This document shows positions 34,632-43,700 of a stretch of DNA of 64,000 nt, one piece after another (the stretch's first letter is position 1; every line of letters starts with the position of its first letter). A program made the position numbers and the translations under genes. The DNA is from Microlunatus speluncae (GTDB lineage: Bacteria > Actinomycetota > Actinomycetes > Propionibacteriales > Propionibacteriaceae): positions 124,001 through 188,000 of the forward strand of contig NZ_VKCZ01000019.1 in the NCBI RefSeq assembly GCF_009299835.1. Reading direction: 5' to 3'. The notes beneath the pieces are model-generated. The model searched no databases. It was not told the origin of the DNA and worked only from the letters and a program-made list of their open reading frames with translations.

Positions 34632-36764
34632 GTGAGTGGTAGGGGGCAGGGGCGCTCGACGCTGCCGAGCCGGGGTGCGACCGGCGACCTGCGCAGCCGC
34701 CGGGGAGACCGGTTTCGGCGAATCCTGGCGGGGCTCGCGGCGGTCGTCATCGGCCTCACCACCGGCGTTTCGCCGTCGCTGATCGACCCGCAGCCGGCCC
34801 GGGCGGCCCGGCTCGATCCGATCAGTTGCGGTCAGTTGTACGCCGTCGGTCAGCACGGAAACTCCCGGCACATCTTCACGGTGGACCGCGACGGCGGCGC
34901 GCTGACGGAGAACAACTCGGTCTCGCTGCCCGGGTGGCCGTCCCTGAACGCCCTGGCCGTGGACGCGGCCGGCGGCGCCTTCTGGATGGCCGGCCAGCAG
35001 TCCGGCCAGACCGGCACGATGATCGTCCGGGTCGAGGCCGAGACCGGGACCCAGAGCACCTTCGCGGCACCGCTGCCGGGGGCACCGGCCGGCAACGGCG
35101 GCCTGGTGATGGGAGCACTCAATCCCGACAACGGGATCTACTACTACGGCATGGTCAGCGACTCGAACGTGCTCTCCATCTGGGGCTTCGACACCGAGAC
35201 CTTGACGCCCGTGCCCGGGATCATTGGGCGGGTCTCGCTCGGCAGCGGCCGCGGCGGCGACTTCGCCTTCGACAGCCGGGGCCGGTTGTACGTCGTCAGC
35301 CAGGGCATCCTGCTGGTGCTGAACGAGGAGATCCCCGCCCAGGGCTCGCCGGGCCCGGGCCCCGAGCTGGCCGGCAAGATCATCGCGGCACCGCCCGGCA
35401 ACTCGGTCGGGTCGATGGCGTTCGGTCCCGACGGCTACGTCTACGTGGCGGGCGAGACCTTGTACCGGCTCAACCCGTCGACCGGCGCCGTCGCGGGCAG
35501 CGAGGAGCTCACCCCGGCGTCGGCCTCGATCGCCGACATGGCCTCCTGCGCCTCGCCGAACGTGATCACCCTGGTCAAGGACCTGCCCGAGGGTCGCCAT
35601 CAGCCCGGTGATCAGTTCCGCCTGGCGATCACCGGCGGCGGGCTGGCCGGCGGCAACCGGGGCACGACCAGCGGCAGCAGGCCCGGAGTCCAGGACCGGA
35701 CCGCGGGCGCGGTCGCCGGACCGGCGCTCGGCCTGTCCGGGACCAGCTACACGATCACCGAGTCCGCGGCCGGCAGCACCGATCTCGCCGACTACCGCAG
35801 CGCCTGGGAGTGCGTCGATCGGGCGTCCGGCGACGTCGTCGCCGCGGGCAGTGGGACCTCGGGCCGGTTCGAGCTTCCGGCCAGTACGGCCCGCGGCGCG
35901 GAGATCCGCTGCACCTTCACCAACCGCCCGCGCGCCGCCGGCAACGGCGCTCCCGACGTGGCGGTGTCGCAGTCGGTCGATCCGGTGTCGGGTTCGGTCG
36001 TGACGCCGGGGCAGGTGATCAACTACCGGCTGACGTTCCGCAACACCGGCACCGCGGCCGGTCCGGTGGCGATCGACGACGTGATCACCGGCGTGCTCGA
36101 CGACGCGACCCTGACCTCGGCACCGGTCAGCAGCCACCGGTCGCTGACGGTCTCCGAGGTGATCGACGGCCGGTTCACCGTGTCCGGCCTGCTGGCCGCC
36201 GGCCGGACCGTGACGGTCGGCTACGCGGTCAAGATCAACCCGGACGGCCGGCGCGGCGACGACGTGCTGAGGGACTTCGTGGTGGCGGCCGACGCGGCCC
36301 CGCCGGCCGAGTGCGAGGCCGACAATCTGCTCTGCACCGAGAACCCGGTGCCGGCGCTCGCGGTGATCAAATCGGTCGATCCCGAGAACGGTTCGGAGGT
36401 CGCGGCCGGGCAGCGGCTGTCGTACGCGCTGAGGTTCACCAACACCGGCGCCGCCCCGGTCGCGGTCGGGTTCGACGAGGTGATCGCGGGTCTGCTCGAC
36501 GACGCGACCCTGGTGACAAAGCCGACCAGTTCGGATCCGAGCGTGACCGTGTCCGCTGTGTCCGACGGTCGGATCCGCCTCGCCGGCAGCGTCAATCCGG
36601 GTGCGACCGTGACCGTCCGGTACGCGGTCGAGGTCAAGCCCGACGGGCAGCGGGGCGACGGCCGGCTCGCCGGCTTCTTGATCAAGACCGGCGACGACAC
36701 ACCCAGCGCGTGCCGGCCGCGGAACCCGAGCTGCACCGCGCACCCGATCGACGGCTCGAACTGA
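34632..36764 (+). CDS. Large secreted protein with propeller-like N-terminus and two DUF11-type repeats
   Basis: About 710 residues. Signal peptide (FRRILAGLAAVVIGLTTGVSPSLIDPQPARA), then a region with repeated short strands resembling a beta-propeller (YAVGQHGNSRHIFTVDRDGG, GDFAFDSRGRLYVVSQG, SMAFGPDGYVYVAG), a prealbumin-like segment, and two C-terminal repeats of about 130 residues starting VSQSVDPVSGS and VIKSVDPENGS, of the DUF11/conserved-repeat type. Each repeat ends with a Cys pair. There is no LPXTG motif or C-terminal helix. Its stop overlaps the sigma-factor ATG (TGATG), so the two are coupled; it may be the signal partner or main target. GTG 34632 is the likely start (signal peptide follows); upstream starts are possible. 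Confidence 0.82.
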   Translation: MSGRGQGRSTLPSRGATGDLRSRRGDRFRRILAGLAAVVIGLTTGVSPSLIDPQPARAARLDPISCGQLYAVGQHGNSRHIFTVDRDGGALTENNSVSLPGWPSLNALAVDAAGGAFWMAGQQSGQTGTMIVRVEAETGTQSTFAAPLPGAPAGNGGLVMGALNPDNGIYYYGMVSDSNVLSIWGFDTETLTPVPGIIGRVSLGSGRGGDFAFDSRGRLYVVSQGILLVLNEEIPAQGSPGPGPELAGKIIAAPPGNSVGSMAFGPDGYVYVAGETLYRLNPSTGAVAGSEELTPASASIADMASCASPNVITLVKDLPEGRHQPGDQFRLAITGGGLAGGNRGTTSGSRPGVQDRTAGAVAGPALGLSGTSYTITESAAGSTDLADYRSAWECVDRASGDVVAAGSGTSGRFELPASTARGAEIRCTFTNRPRAAGNGAPDVAVSQSVDPVSGSVVTPGQVINYRLTFRNTGTAAGPVAIDDVITGVLDDATLTSAPVSSHRSLTVSEVIDGRFTVSGLLAAGRTVTVGYAVKINPDGRRGDDVLRDFVVAADAAPPAECEADNLLCTENPVPALAVIKSVDPENGSEVAAGQRLSYALRFTNTGAAPVAVGFDEVIAGLLDDATLVTKPTSSDPSVTVSAVSDGRIRLAGSVNPGATVTVRYAVEVKPDGQRGDGRLAGFLIKTGDDTPSACRPRNPSCTAHPIDGSN

Positions 36765-38320
36765 TGGAAGGGCAGAGCGAGCCGGCCCACGACGATGCCG
36801 GACCGAGGGACCATGCCCTGGTCGAGTCCTACCGTTCCGGCAACCCGGAAGCGGCCGGCACGCTGTTCGAGCGGCATCGGAAGGCGGCGCTCGGCTACGC
36901 CCGCCACCTCGCCGGAGCATCGCACGCCGAGGACGTCGCCTCCGAGGCGTTCCTGAAGACGCTGCGGGCGATCGTGGCCGGCAACGGGCCCACCTCCAAC
37001 TTCCGGTCCTACCTGCTCACCACGGTCCACAACACCTACGTGTCGCTGGTCCGGGCCGACGCGCCGTACGTGCTCCAGCCCGACTTCGACGCCGCCGCGA
37101 TCGACGAGCCGACGGAGGACGAGGACGCTTCCCTGCGGGCGATCGCCGAGGCGTTCGCCGGTCTGCCCGAACGCTGGCAGACCGTGCTCTGGTACACCCT
37201 GATCGAGCGGCACACCCTGGACGAGACCGCGGCGGCGATGGGGATCACGGCGCAGGCCGCCGGATCGCTGCGCTACCGGGCCCGGAACGGTCTCTACCAG
37301 GCCGTGCTGGCCCAGCTGCCGAGCCGGGATGCCGAGTGCGCCGCCGTGCGCCGGCTGCTCAAGCGGGATCCGGATCAGCTCACCCGCCGGAACCGGCGGT
37401 TGATCAACGACCACCTGCCCGACTGCGACCCATGCAGCCGCGCCGCCAAGGCCGCGCCGTTCGGGGTCGCGCCGGCGCTGGCGATCCTGGCCGGCACCAT
37501 GCTGGGCGGTGGCTACTTCTTGCTCGGTCCGCCCGAGTTGGCAGCCGCGGCCGCGGCGGTGCCGGTCGCGGCCGGCGGTGCCGGCGGCGGGCCGGCCGGT
37601 GGTCCCGGCGGTGGCAGCGGGGGAGGACCGCCGCCCGGCGGTGGCCTGGCCCGCAGCCTGGCCCTGCCCGGGGCGGTGGTCCTGGTGCTGGTGTTGATCA
37701 TCGTCGCAGTGGCTCTCGGCCGGCCCCAGCCCGGCGAGGTGGCCGACGAGGCGCCGCCGCCCGCGCCGGTCGCGCCGGTTGCGCCGACCGAACCGGCCCC
37801 GACCGAGGCGCCGCCGACCGAACCCGCGCCGACCGAGCCGGCGCCGACCAGTTCCGCACCGACCCGGCCGCCGACCAGCCGGCCGCCGGCCCCGAGCACG
37901 CAGCCGCCGGCGGCCACTTCGCCGGCCCCGCCCGAGAGCACGGCGCCGGCCACCAGCGCACCGGCCGACTCGCCTCCGGTGCAGCAGGATCCGAGCTTCC
38001 GGAACGTCTCGGTCAGCAACCCCACCGCCGGGTCCTACGACATCACCTTCGAGCCCAGCGACGTGGCCGCTTCGACCACCATCGACTTCGTCGTCGCCGA
38101 CCTGCGGGACGTCCGGATCAGTTGGGGGCCCGACATCCCGACCATGAGTTGCTCGGCGCCGGTCGAGGGGAAGTTCCGCTGCCAGGTCCGGGCGGCCGTC
38201 CCGGACGGCAAGGTGACCGTTCGCCTCCGGACCGGGTCGCCGCTCAAGGGATCGATGATCATGAGCGACTCCGAGCAGGGCGACGCCGACCCGAGCAACA
38301 ACAAGATCACCTGGGGCTGA
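36764..38320 (+). CDS. ECF-type sigma factor fused to zinc-finger, membrane and exported-type segments
   Basis: 518 residues. Sigma-70 region 2 (about 20-95: LVESYRSGNPEAAGTLFERHRKAAL, EDVASEAFLKTLRAI) and region 4 (about 125-180: GLPERWQTVLWYTLIERHTLDETAAAMGITAQAAGSLRYRAR) are followed by HLPDCDPC (H217, C221, C224), the HxxxCxxC zinc pattern of ZAS anti-sigma domains. Two hydrophobic helices follow (about 233-255 and 299-319) around a Gly-rich spacer, then a 90-residue Pro/Thr linker and a C-terminal domain of about 100 residues. Sigma and anti-sigma functions thus appear in one membrane-bound chain; two helices would leave the tail cytoplasmic, so topology is uncertain. ATG 36764 overlaps the surface-protein stop. 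Confidence 0.88.
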   Translation: MEGQSEPAHDDAGPRDHALVESYRSGNPEAAGTLFERHRKAALGYARHLAGASHAEDVASEAFLKTLRAIVAGNGPTSNFRSYLLTTVHNTYVSLVRADAPYVLQPDFDAAAIDEPTEDEDASLRAIAEAFAGLPERWQTVLWYTLIERHTLDETAAAMGITAQAAGSLRYRARNGLYQAVLAQLPSRDAECAAVRRLLKRDPDQLTRRNRRLINDHLPDCDPCSRAAKAAPFGVAPALAILAGTMLGGGYFLLGPPELAAAAAAVPVAAGGAGGGPAGGPGGGSGGGPPPGGGLARSLALPGAVVLVLVLIIVAVALGRPQPGEVADEAPPPAPVAPVAPTEPAPTEAPPTEPAPTEPAPTSSAPTRPPTSRPPAPSTQPPAATSPAPPESTAPATSAPADSPPVQQDPSFRNVSVSNPTAGSYDITFEPSDVAASTTIDFVVADLRDVRISWGPDIPTMSCSAPVEGKFRCQVRAAVPDGKVTVRLRTGSPLKGSMIMSDSEQGDADPSNNKITWG

Positions 38321-38331
38321 GCCCCGCGCGG

Positions 38332-39315
38332 TCAGCCGTCGAGGAAGGCGGCGGTCCGGGTCAGGTTGGCCGCGTGCTGCTGCGGCCCGCCGCCCTCGTG
38401 GCCGTTGTACGGCCAGACCGCGATGTCCTTCGGTCCGGCGTAGTGGTGATAGGCCGCGAACACCGTCGACGGCGGGCAGACCTGGTCCATCAGTGCGACC
38501 GAGAAGCCGGCCTCGACGCCGGCCCGGGCGGCGAAATTGACCCCGTCGAAGTACGCCAGCGTGCCGAAGACCCGGTCGATGCTGTCCCGGTGACCGGACA
38601 GGTAGCGGGCGATCTCGGCCCGGGAGCCGGCGCCGCTGATCTCGGTCGCCCGGCGGAACAGCGCGAACGACGGCACGTCCAGCAGCGCCAGGGCGAGGTC
38701 GGACCGCAGGCCGGCGACGGCGAGCCCGATCCCGCCGCCCTGACTGCCGGCGGCGATCACGATCTCGGCCGCGGCGCCGACCAGTTCGCGGGCGACATCG
38801 ACCGAGCGGTAGGCGTCGACGTACAGCCGGCGCAGGTAGTAGAGCTCGCGGTCCTCGATGCCGCGGGTGAGGAAGCCGGGCACCTCGCCCTTGCCCATCC
38901 CACTCGCCCCGCGTGGGCCGGGATCGGCGGTGTCGCCGGGATGTTGCGATCCGCCGCCTTGGCCACGGATGTCCATCACCAGCACCGAGACGCCGAGGGC
39001 GGCGTAGTCGAGCCACTGGTGCGGGTAGCCGCGGCCGCTGTCGTACCCGGGGAAGTGGAGCACGCAGGCGGTCCGGCCGCGGGGCCGCTCCGGGCGCAGC
39101 CACCAGCCGCGGATCGGGTCGCCGCCGTAGCCGGCGAAGCTCACGTCGTGCACGGTCAGCCCGGCGAACGGCGCCGGCTCGGGCCGGGTGATCACGTTCA
39201 GCGGCCCGGCGTTGTCGGCCAGAGTCGCCGACCAGAACGCGTCGAAGTCCGCGGGCTCGTCCCGCACCGGGCGGAACTCGCGCAGTTGATCAAGGGGGAG
39301 ATCGAACAGCGGCAC
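38332..39315 (-). CDS. Acetylxylan esterase / cephalosporin-C deacetylase (CE7)
   Basis: 327 residues of alpha/beta hydrolase fold starting MPLFDLPLDQLREFRP, with CE7 marks: RGQGGGSQHPGDT, the nucleophile Ser in GSQGGGIGLA, Asp in MDQVCPPST and His in NGHEGGG. There is no signal peptide, so it deacetylates imported xylo-oligosaccharides or other acetylated sugars in the cytosol. It follows nagA by 3 bases on the same strand, so both act on acetylated sugars. Confidence 0.94.
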   Translation of the reverse strand: MPLFDLPLDQLREFRPVRDEPADFDAFWSATLADNAGPLNVITRPEPAPFAGLTVHDVSFAGYGGDPIRGWWLRPERPRGRTACVLHFPGYDSGRGYPHQWLDYAALGVSVLVMDIRGQGGGSQHPGDTADPGPRGASGMGKGEVPGFLTRGIEDRELYYLRRLYVDAYRSVDVARELVGAAAEIVIAAGSQGGGIGLAVAGLRSDLALALLDVPSFALFRRATEISGAGSRAEIARYLSGHRDSIDRVFGTLAYFDGVNFAARAGVEAGFSVALMDQVCPPSTVFAAYHHYAGPKDIAVWPYNGHEGGGPQQHAANLTRTAAFLDG

Positions 39316-39318
39316 GCC

Positions 39319-40473
39319 CTAGCCCCGATCCGTTCCCTTGATCACGACCCGGCGGATCCGCAGCGTCCGATCGCCGTCGCCATGATCGAACAGGATCAGG
39401 TCGGCCGGCGCCCCCGGGGTGATCACGCCGCGATCCGCGGTCAACCGGCCCGGGTTGGCCGTGGCCAGCCGCAGTCCCTCGGCCAGCGACAGCCCGGCCA
39501 GCTCGACCGCTCCGGCGACGCCGGCCGCCAGCGGTAACGCTGCGCCGGCCAGGAACGAGGTGTTGGCGTCGCCGAGCCGGCCGTCGGCGCTGAGCACGAC
39601 ATCGCCGCCGACGGGGGTGCGATAGCGGCCGGGCGGCATCCCGGCGAGCGCGGTCGAGTCGGAGACCAGGAAGGACCGGACCAGGCCCTTGGCCCGCAGC
39701 ATGGTGGTCAGGGTCGCCGCCGGCAGGTGGTGGCCGTCGGCGATGAAACCGCAGATCAGTCGATCCTCGGCCAGCTGGGTCCAGAGGTAGTTCGGGTGCC
39801 GCGGCAGGGTGCCGTGAGCGCCGTTGCCCAGGTGGGTGGAGTAGCGGGCGCCGGCAGCCACCGCCGCGGTGAGCTGTTCGCCGGTCGCGTGGGTGTGCCC
39901 GATCGAGACCCGGACGCCGCGGCGGGTCAGCTCACCGACATAGTCGACGGTCTCCGGGAAGTGCGGCGACAGCGTGACCAGGGTGATCAATCCGTCGGCG
40001 GCCGCCTGCCAGCGCTCGAACTCGGCCAGGTCCGGCGGCCGGATGTGGGCGGCCGGATGGGCGCCGCGGGCACCGTCCTGGTCGGAGAGGTGCGGCCCCT
40101 CGACGTGGATGCCGGCGATCACGTGCGCCGCCAGCGGGTCGGCCCGCCGGGCCTCGGTGATCGCGCGCAGCGAGGCGAGCATCGCCTCCGGCGATTCGGT
40201 GATCACCGTGGGGAAGCAGGTCGTCGTCCCGACCGCGGCCAGGGCCGTGATCATGGCCACGATGCCCTCGGGGGTGACGTCCGGACCGTTGGCGTCGTGG
40301 CCGCCGAAGCCGTTCACCTGGAGGTCGACCAGCCCCGCTGCGATCCACGGCAGGCCCTCGTCATCGGGGTGCTCGACCGGCTCGAGGCTGTCGATCAGAC
40401 CGTCGGTGTACCTGACTTCGTACGGCCGACCGTTGCTCGGGTGCCGCCCCACCATCGCCCGCTGCTGGCTCAT
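39319..40473 (-). CDS. nagA: N-acetylglucosamine-6-phosphate deacetylase
   Basis: About 384 residues. The amidohydrolase metal and catalytic motifs of NagA are present: GIHVEGPHLSD, IGHTHATGEQ, THLGNGAHG and SDSTALAG. It converts GlcNAc-6-P to GlcN-6-P plus acetate in the cytosol. ATG 40473 is preferred over a TTG at 40482; no good ribosome site is visible, so the start is soft. A perfect LacI-type palindrome lies 18 bases upstream and a lacI gene is divergent, suggesting repression by it. Confidence 0.92.
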   Translation of the reverse strand: MSQQRAMVGRHPSNGRPYEVRYTDGLIDSLEPVEHPDDEGLPWIAAGLVDLQVNGFGGHDANGPDVTPEGIVAMITALAAVGTTTCFPTVITESPEAMLASLRAITEARRADPLAAHVIAGIHVEGPHLSDQDGARGAHPAAHIRPPDLAEFERWQAAADGLITLVTLSPHFPETVDYVGELTRRGVRVSIGHTHATGEQLTAAVAAGARYSTHLGNGAHGTLPRHPNYLWTQLAEDRLICGFIADGHHLPAATLTTMLRAKGLVRSFLVSDSTALAGMPPGRYRTPVGGDVVLSADGRLGDANTSFLAGAALPLAAGVAGAVELAGLSLAEGLRLATANPGRLTADRGVITPGAPADLILFDHGDGDRTLRIRRVVIKGTDRG

Positions 40474-40490
40474 GCTGCCCAATGATCACA

Positions 40491-40504
40491 TGCAATCGAT
40501 TGCA
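40491..40504. promoter_or_regulatory. LacI-family operator palindrome
   Basis: TGCAATCGATTGCA is a perfect 14-bp palindrome in the nagA/lacI divergent gap, with the central CG typical of LacI operators. A one-mismatch copy is found at 61696-61709. Confidence 0.75.
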
Positions 40505-40575
40505 GATCAACGGCCCAATTCCGGCTCGCTGGGTGTAATGTCACAGCACGTCGACCCGCGGAGGAGGTTACGTCG

Positions 40576-41550
40576 ATGAGCAAGGTGACAATCTACTCGA
40601 TCGCCGAGGAGCTGAGCATCTCGGCCTCGACGGTGTCCCGCGCGTTCAGCCGCCCGGAGCTGGTCAAGGCCGACGTCCGGGATCAGATCCTGAACCTCGC
40701 CGCGCAGCTCGGCTATCAGCCCAACAAGACCGCCCGGCGACTGGTGACCGGCGTGACCGGGGCGATCGGGCTGTTCGTGCCGGACATCACCAACCCGTTC
40801 ATGCCGCCGCTGGTGCGGGCGATCCAGCAGGCCGCCGTCGAGCGCGATTCCTCGGTGCTGCTGGTCGACGCCGAGGAGGACAGCAAGGCCGAGCTCGGGT
40901 TGATCACCCGGATCGCCGGCCAGGTGGACGGCATGATCATCGCCTCGCCGCGATCGCCCAGCTCGGTGATCAAGCAGGCCGTCGGCCGTAAGCCGGCGGT
41001 GCTGGTCAACCGGGTGATGGACGGCGTGCCGTCGGTGGTCTGCGACAACACCTCGGCGCTGCGCGAGGCCGGCCAGCATCTGGTCGACCTCGGTCACTCC
41101 ACGATCGCGTTGCTGCGCGGGCCGTCGGCCTCCTGGGCCGCCCAGCGCCGCGCGGAGGCCGTTCGGACCTGGGCCCGCAAGGCCGAGGTCAGCTTGATCG
41201 AGCTCGGCCCGTTCGACGCCTCCTTCGACGGCGGGCGCGAGGGCGCCGAGGCGTTCGCCGCCTCCCCGGCGACGGCGGCCTTCACCTTCGATGATCTTGC
41301 CGCCTGCGGCGTCGTCGCCGGCCTGGCCGAGCGTGGCCTGTGGGCGCCGCAGCACCGCTCGGTGATCGGCTGCGACGACGTGCTGCTGGCCCGGGTGCTC
41401 ACCCCGAGCCTGACCACGATCACCGCCCCGGTCGACGAGCTCGGCGTCACCGCCGTCCGGCTGTTGGAGGAGGCGATCGGCGGCGCCACCCCCGAGTCCG
41501 TCCGCCTGCCCGGCACCTTCGTCCCCCGCGACTCCACCGGCCCCGCCTAA
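40576..41550 (+). CDS. LacI-family transcriptional regulator
   Basis: 324 residues. Helix-turn-helix VTIYSIAEELSISASTVSRAFSRPELV, hinge, then a periplasmic-binding-like ligand domain (IGLFVPDITNPFMPPLVRAIQQAA). GGAGGTTACGTCG before ATG 40576 is a good ribosome site. Divergent from nagA/CE7, with TGCAATCGATTGCA between; it likely represses those genes and itself. The ligand is probably a sugar or sugar phosphate. Confidence 0.94.
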   Translation: MSKVTIYSIAEELSISASTVSRAFSRPELVKADVRDQILNLAAQLGYQPNKTARRLVTGVTGAIGLFVPDITNPFMPPLVRAIQQAAVERDSSVLLVDAEEDSKAELGLITRIAGQVDGMIIASPRSPSSVIKQAVGRKPAVLVNRVMDGVPSVVCDNTSALREAGQHLVDLGHSTIALLRGPSASWAAQRRAEAVRTWARKAEVSLIELGPFDASFDGGREGAEAFAASPATAAFTFDDLAACGVVAGLAERGLWAPQHRSVIGCDDVLLARVLTPSLTTITAPVDELGVTAVRLLEEAIGGATPESVRLPGTFVPRDSTGPA

Positions 41551-41564
41551 ATCCCCCTTCTCTG

Positions 41565-41618
41565 CCGACTTGTCAGAACTGAGTTGCCCTATAGGGCTCC
41601 TCAGTTCTGACAAGTCGG
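41565..41618. repeat. 19-bp inverted repeat, TTGTCAGA hairpin family copy 2
   Basis: Arms 41565-41583 and 41600-41618 are exact reverse complements (core CGACTTGTCAGAACTGAG), with an inner palindrome GCCCTATAGGGC in the loop. It lies 15 bases after the lacI stop, so it may terminate that gene. Related to 4701-4756 and 59534-59591. Confidence 0.85.
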
Positions 41619-41740
41619 AATTTTGGTGTCTGGAAACTGGCGGAAACATGTTGCCGGAGTCGTGGCGGGCGTGCCAGACTGAGCCGGGTCGGTCGGGGAG
41701 GGTGACCGGCGCACGGTCGTGGACATCGAAGGGGACAACC

Positions 41741-43660
41741 ATGAGCGTCTCGCAGGCCGCACCTGATCATGATCGGGCCGAGGTCGCCGGCGGCCGGATC
41801 GGGCCGGTCGACCCGAAGGCACCGGTGATCATGACTCCGCTGCCGTTCGACGCGGTCCGGCTCAGCGGCGGCGTGCTGGGCGACCTGCAACGGGACAACG
41901 GCGCGCTGTCGGTGCCGCGCGGCGCTGGGCATCTGGAAGCTCAGGGCGCCTGGGCCAACTTCGACAACGTCGCGGCCGGGCGCACCGACGCCGACTACCA
42001 CGGGCCCTGCTTCGAAGACGGCGAAGCGTACAAGTGGCTGGAGGCGGTGGCCTGGGAGGCCGCCCGCTCCGGTGATCAAGCCTGCCTGGACTGGCTGGCC
42101 GGCTACTCCGAGCGGATCGGCGCTGCCCAGGCCGACGACGGCTATCTGAACACGTTCGTCCAGGCCGGTCGTCGAGCCGGCCGGTACGAGCAACTGGCCT
42201 GGGACCACGAGATCTTCAACAACGGCGCGCTGATCCAGTCCGCGGTGGCGCAGTTCCGGGCGACCGGGCAGCAGCAGCTGCTCGCGGTGGCCCGTAACGC
42301 CGCTGATCACCTGGACCGGACCTTCGGCCCCGGCAAGCGGCAGGGCAGTTGTGGGCATCCGTTGATCGAGATGGCGCTGGTGGAGCTCTACCGTGCCAGC
42401 GGCGAGCGACGCTATCTCGAGCTCGCCGGCTACTTCGTCGACGTCCGCGGCCAGGATCTGATCGACCCGGTGCACGGCTTCGGCGATGCGTACCACAGTG
42501 ATCGGATTCCGGTCCGGGAGACGACCGTGCCGGAGGGGCACGCGGTCCGGGCGATCTATCTCGCCGCCGGGGCCACCGACGTGGCGATCGAGCGTCAAGA
42601 TCACGAACTGCTGGAGCAGCTGAAACTCCAATGGCAGAACATGATCGAGCAGAAGACCTACCTGACCGGCGGGCTCGGCAGTCGCTGGGAGGGCGAGGCC
42701 TTCGGGGATCCGTACGAACTGCCGTCGGATCGCTCCTATGCCGAGACCTGCGCCGCGATCGCCGGCATCCAGTGGAGCTGGCGGCTGCTGCTGGCCACCG
42801 GCGAGGCCCGCTACGCCGACCTGATCGAACGGCAGCTCTACAACGCCGTGCTGCCCGGGATCGGGCTGGACGGAGACTCCTATTTCTACGCCAACGCGCT
42901 GCAGCTGCGCGCCGGCGCGGTCGCCTCGGACACCCGGATGGCGGCGGCCGGGCGGCAACACTGGTTCGGCTGCTCCTGCTGCCCGACCAACCTGATGCGC
43001 ACCCTGGCCAGCCTGCACGCCTACGTGGCGACCACCGGCGGCGACGCGTTGCAGCTGCACCAGTACGCCGCCGGGACGGTTGCGGCCGACCTGGCCGCGG
43101 GACAGGTGATGATCACCGTCGCCACCGACTACCCGTGGCGCGGCGAGATCAAGATCACGATCGACCGGCCGGCGGCGGGCCCGTGGGCACTGGCGCTGCG
43201 GATCCCGGCCTGGGCCGAGGGCGCATCGGTGCGCGTCGGTGATCACGAACAGCCGGCGACGCCGGGGGAGTATCACACGATCGAGCGACTCTGGAGCGAG
43301 GGCGAGACCGTCCTGCTCCGGTTGCCGGACGCGCCCCGGCTGGTCACCGGCCACCACCGGGTGGACGCCACCCGCGGCTGCGTCGCCATCGAGCGCGGCC
43401 CCCTGGTCTACGCCTTCGAGCAGGTCGATCAAGATCACGGCGTCGTCGTCGATGATCTTGTGCTCACCTCGACCGAGCTCGCCGACGAGTTCGTCGATCA
43501 GCTCGGCGGCGTGCCCCAGGTCCTCGCCCGGGCCCGCACCCTCGATCCCGCCGACGGCACCCCCGGCCCGGAGACCACGGTCCGCGCCGTCCCGTACTTC
43601 CGCTGGGCCAACCGCGACCTCGGCCCGATGCGCGTCTGGGTGCCGATGGCCCGACCTTGA
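41741..43660 (+). CDS. Glycoside hydrolase family 127 (beta-L-arabinofuranosidase type)
   Basis: 639 residues. GH127 marks include LSGGVLGDLQRDN near the start, the zinc ligands Glu and Cys in YAETCA, and the Cys pair in FGCSCCPTNLMR that holds the catalytic nucleophile. There is no signal peptide, so it works on imported oligosaccharides. GH127 members release beta-L-arabinofuranose; other specificities exist, so the substrate is inferred. ATG 41741 follows AAGGGGAC. The frame is open upstream through the hairpin but shows no homology there. Confidence 0.93.
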   Translation: MSVSQAAPDHDRAEVAGGRIGPVDPKAPVIMTPLPFDAVRLSGGVLGDLQRDNGALSVPRGAGHLEAQGAWANFDNVAAGRTDADYHGPCFEDGEAYKWLEAVAWEAARSGDQACLDWLAGYSERIGAAQADDGYLNTFVQAGRRAGRYEQLAWDHEIFNNGALIQSAVAQFRATGQQQLLAVARNAADHLDRTFGPGKRQGSCGHPLIEMALVELYRASGERRYLELAGYFVDVRGQDLIDPVHGFGDAYHSDRIPVRETTVPEGHAVRAIYLAAGATDVAIERQDHELLEQLKLQWQNMIEQKTYLTGGLGSRWEGEAFGDPYELPSDRSYAETCAAIAGIQWSWRLLLATGEARYADLIERQLYNAVLPGIGLDGDSYFYANALQLRAGAVASDTRMAAAGRQHWFGCSCCPTNLMRTLASLHAYVATTGGDALQLHQYAAGTVAADLAAGQVMITVATDYPWRGEIKITIDRPAAGPWALALRIPAWAEGASVRVGDHEQPATPGEYHTIERLWSEGETVLLRLPDAPRLVTGHHRVDATRGCVAIERGPLVYAFEQVDQDHGVVVDDLVLTSTELADEFVDQLGGVPQVLARARTLDPADGTPGPETTVRAVPYFRWANRDLGPMRVWVPMARP

Positions 43661-43700
43661 CCCGTCCGAAGACGTCCGGTTCGTGTCCCGGGCCGGGTGA

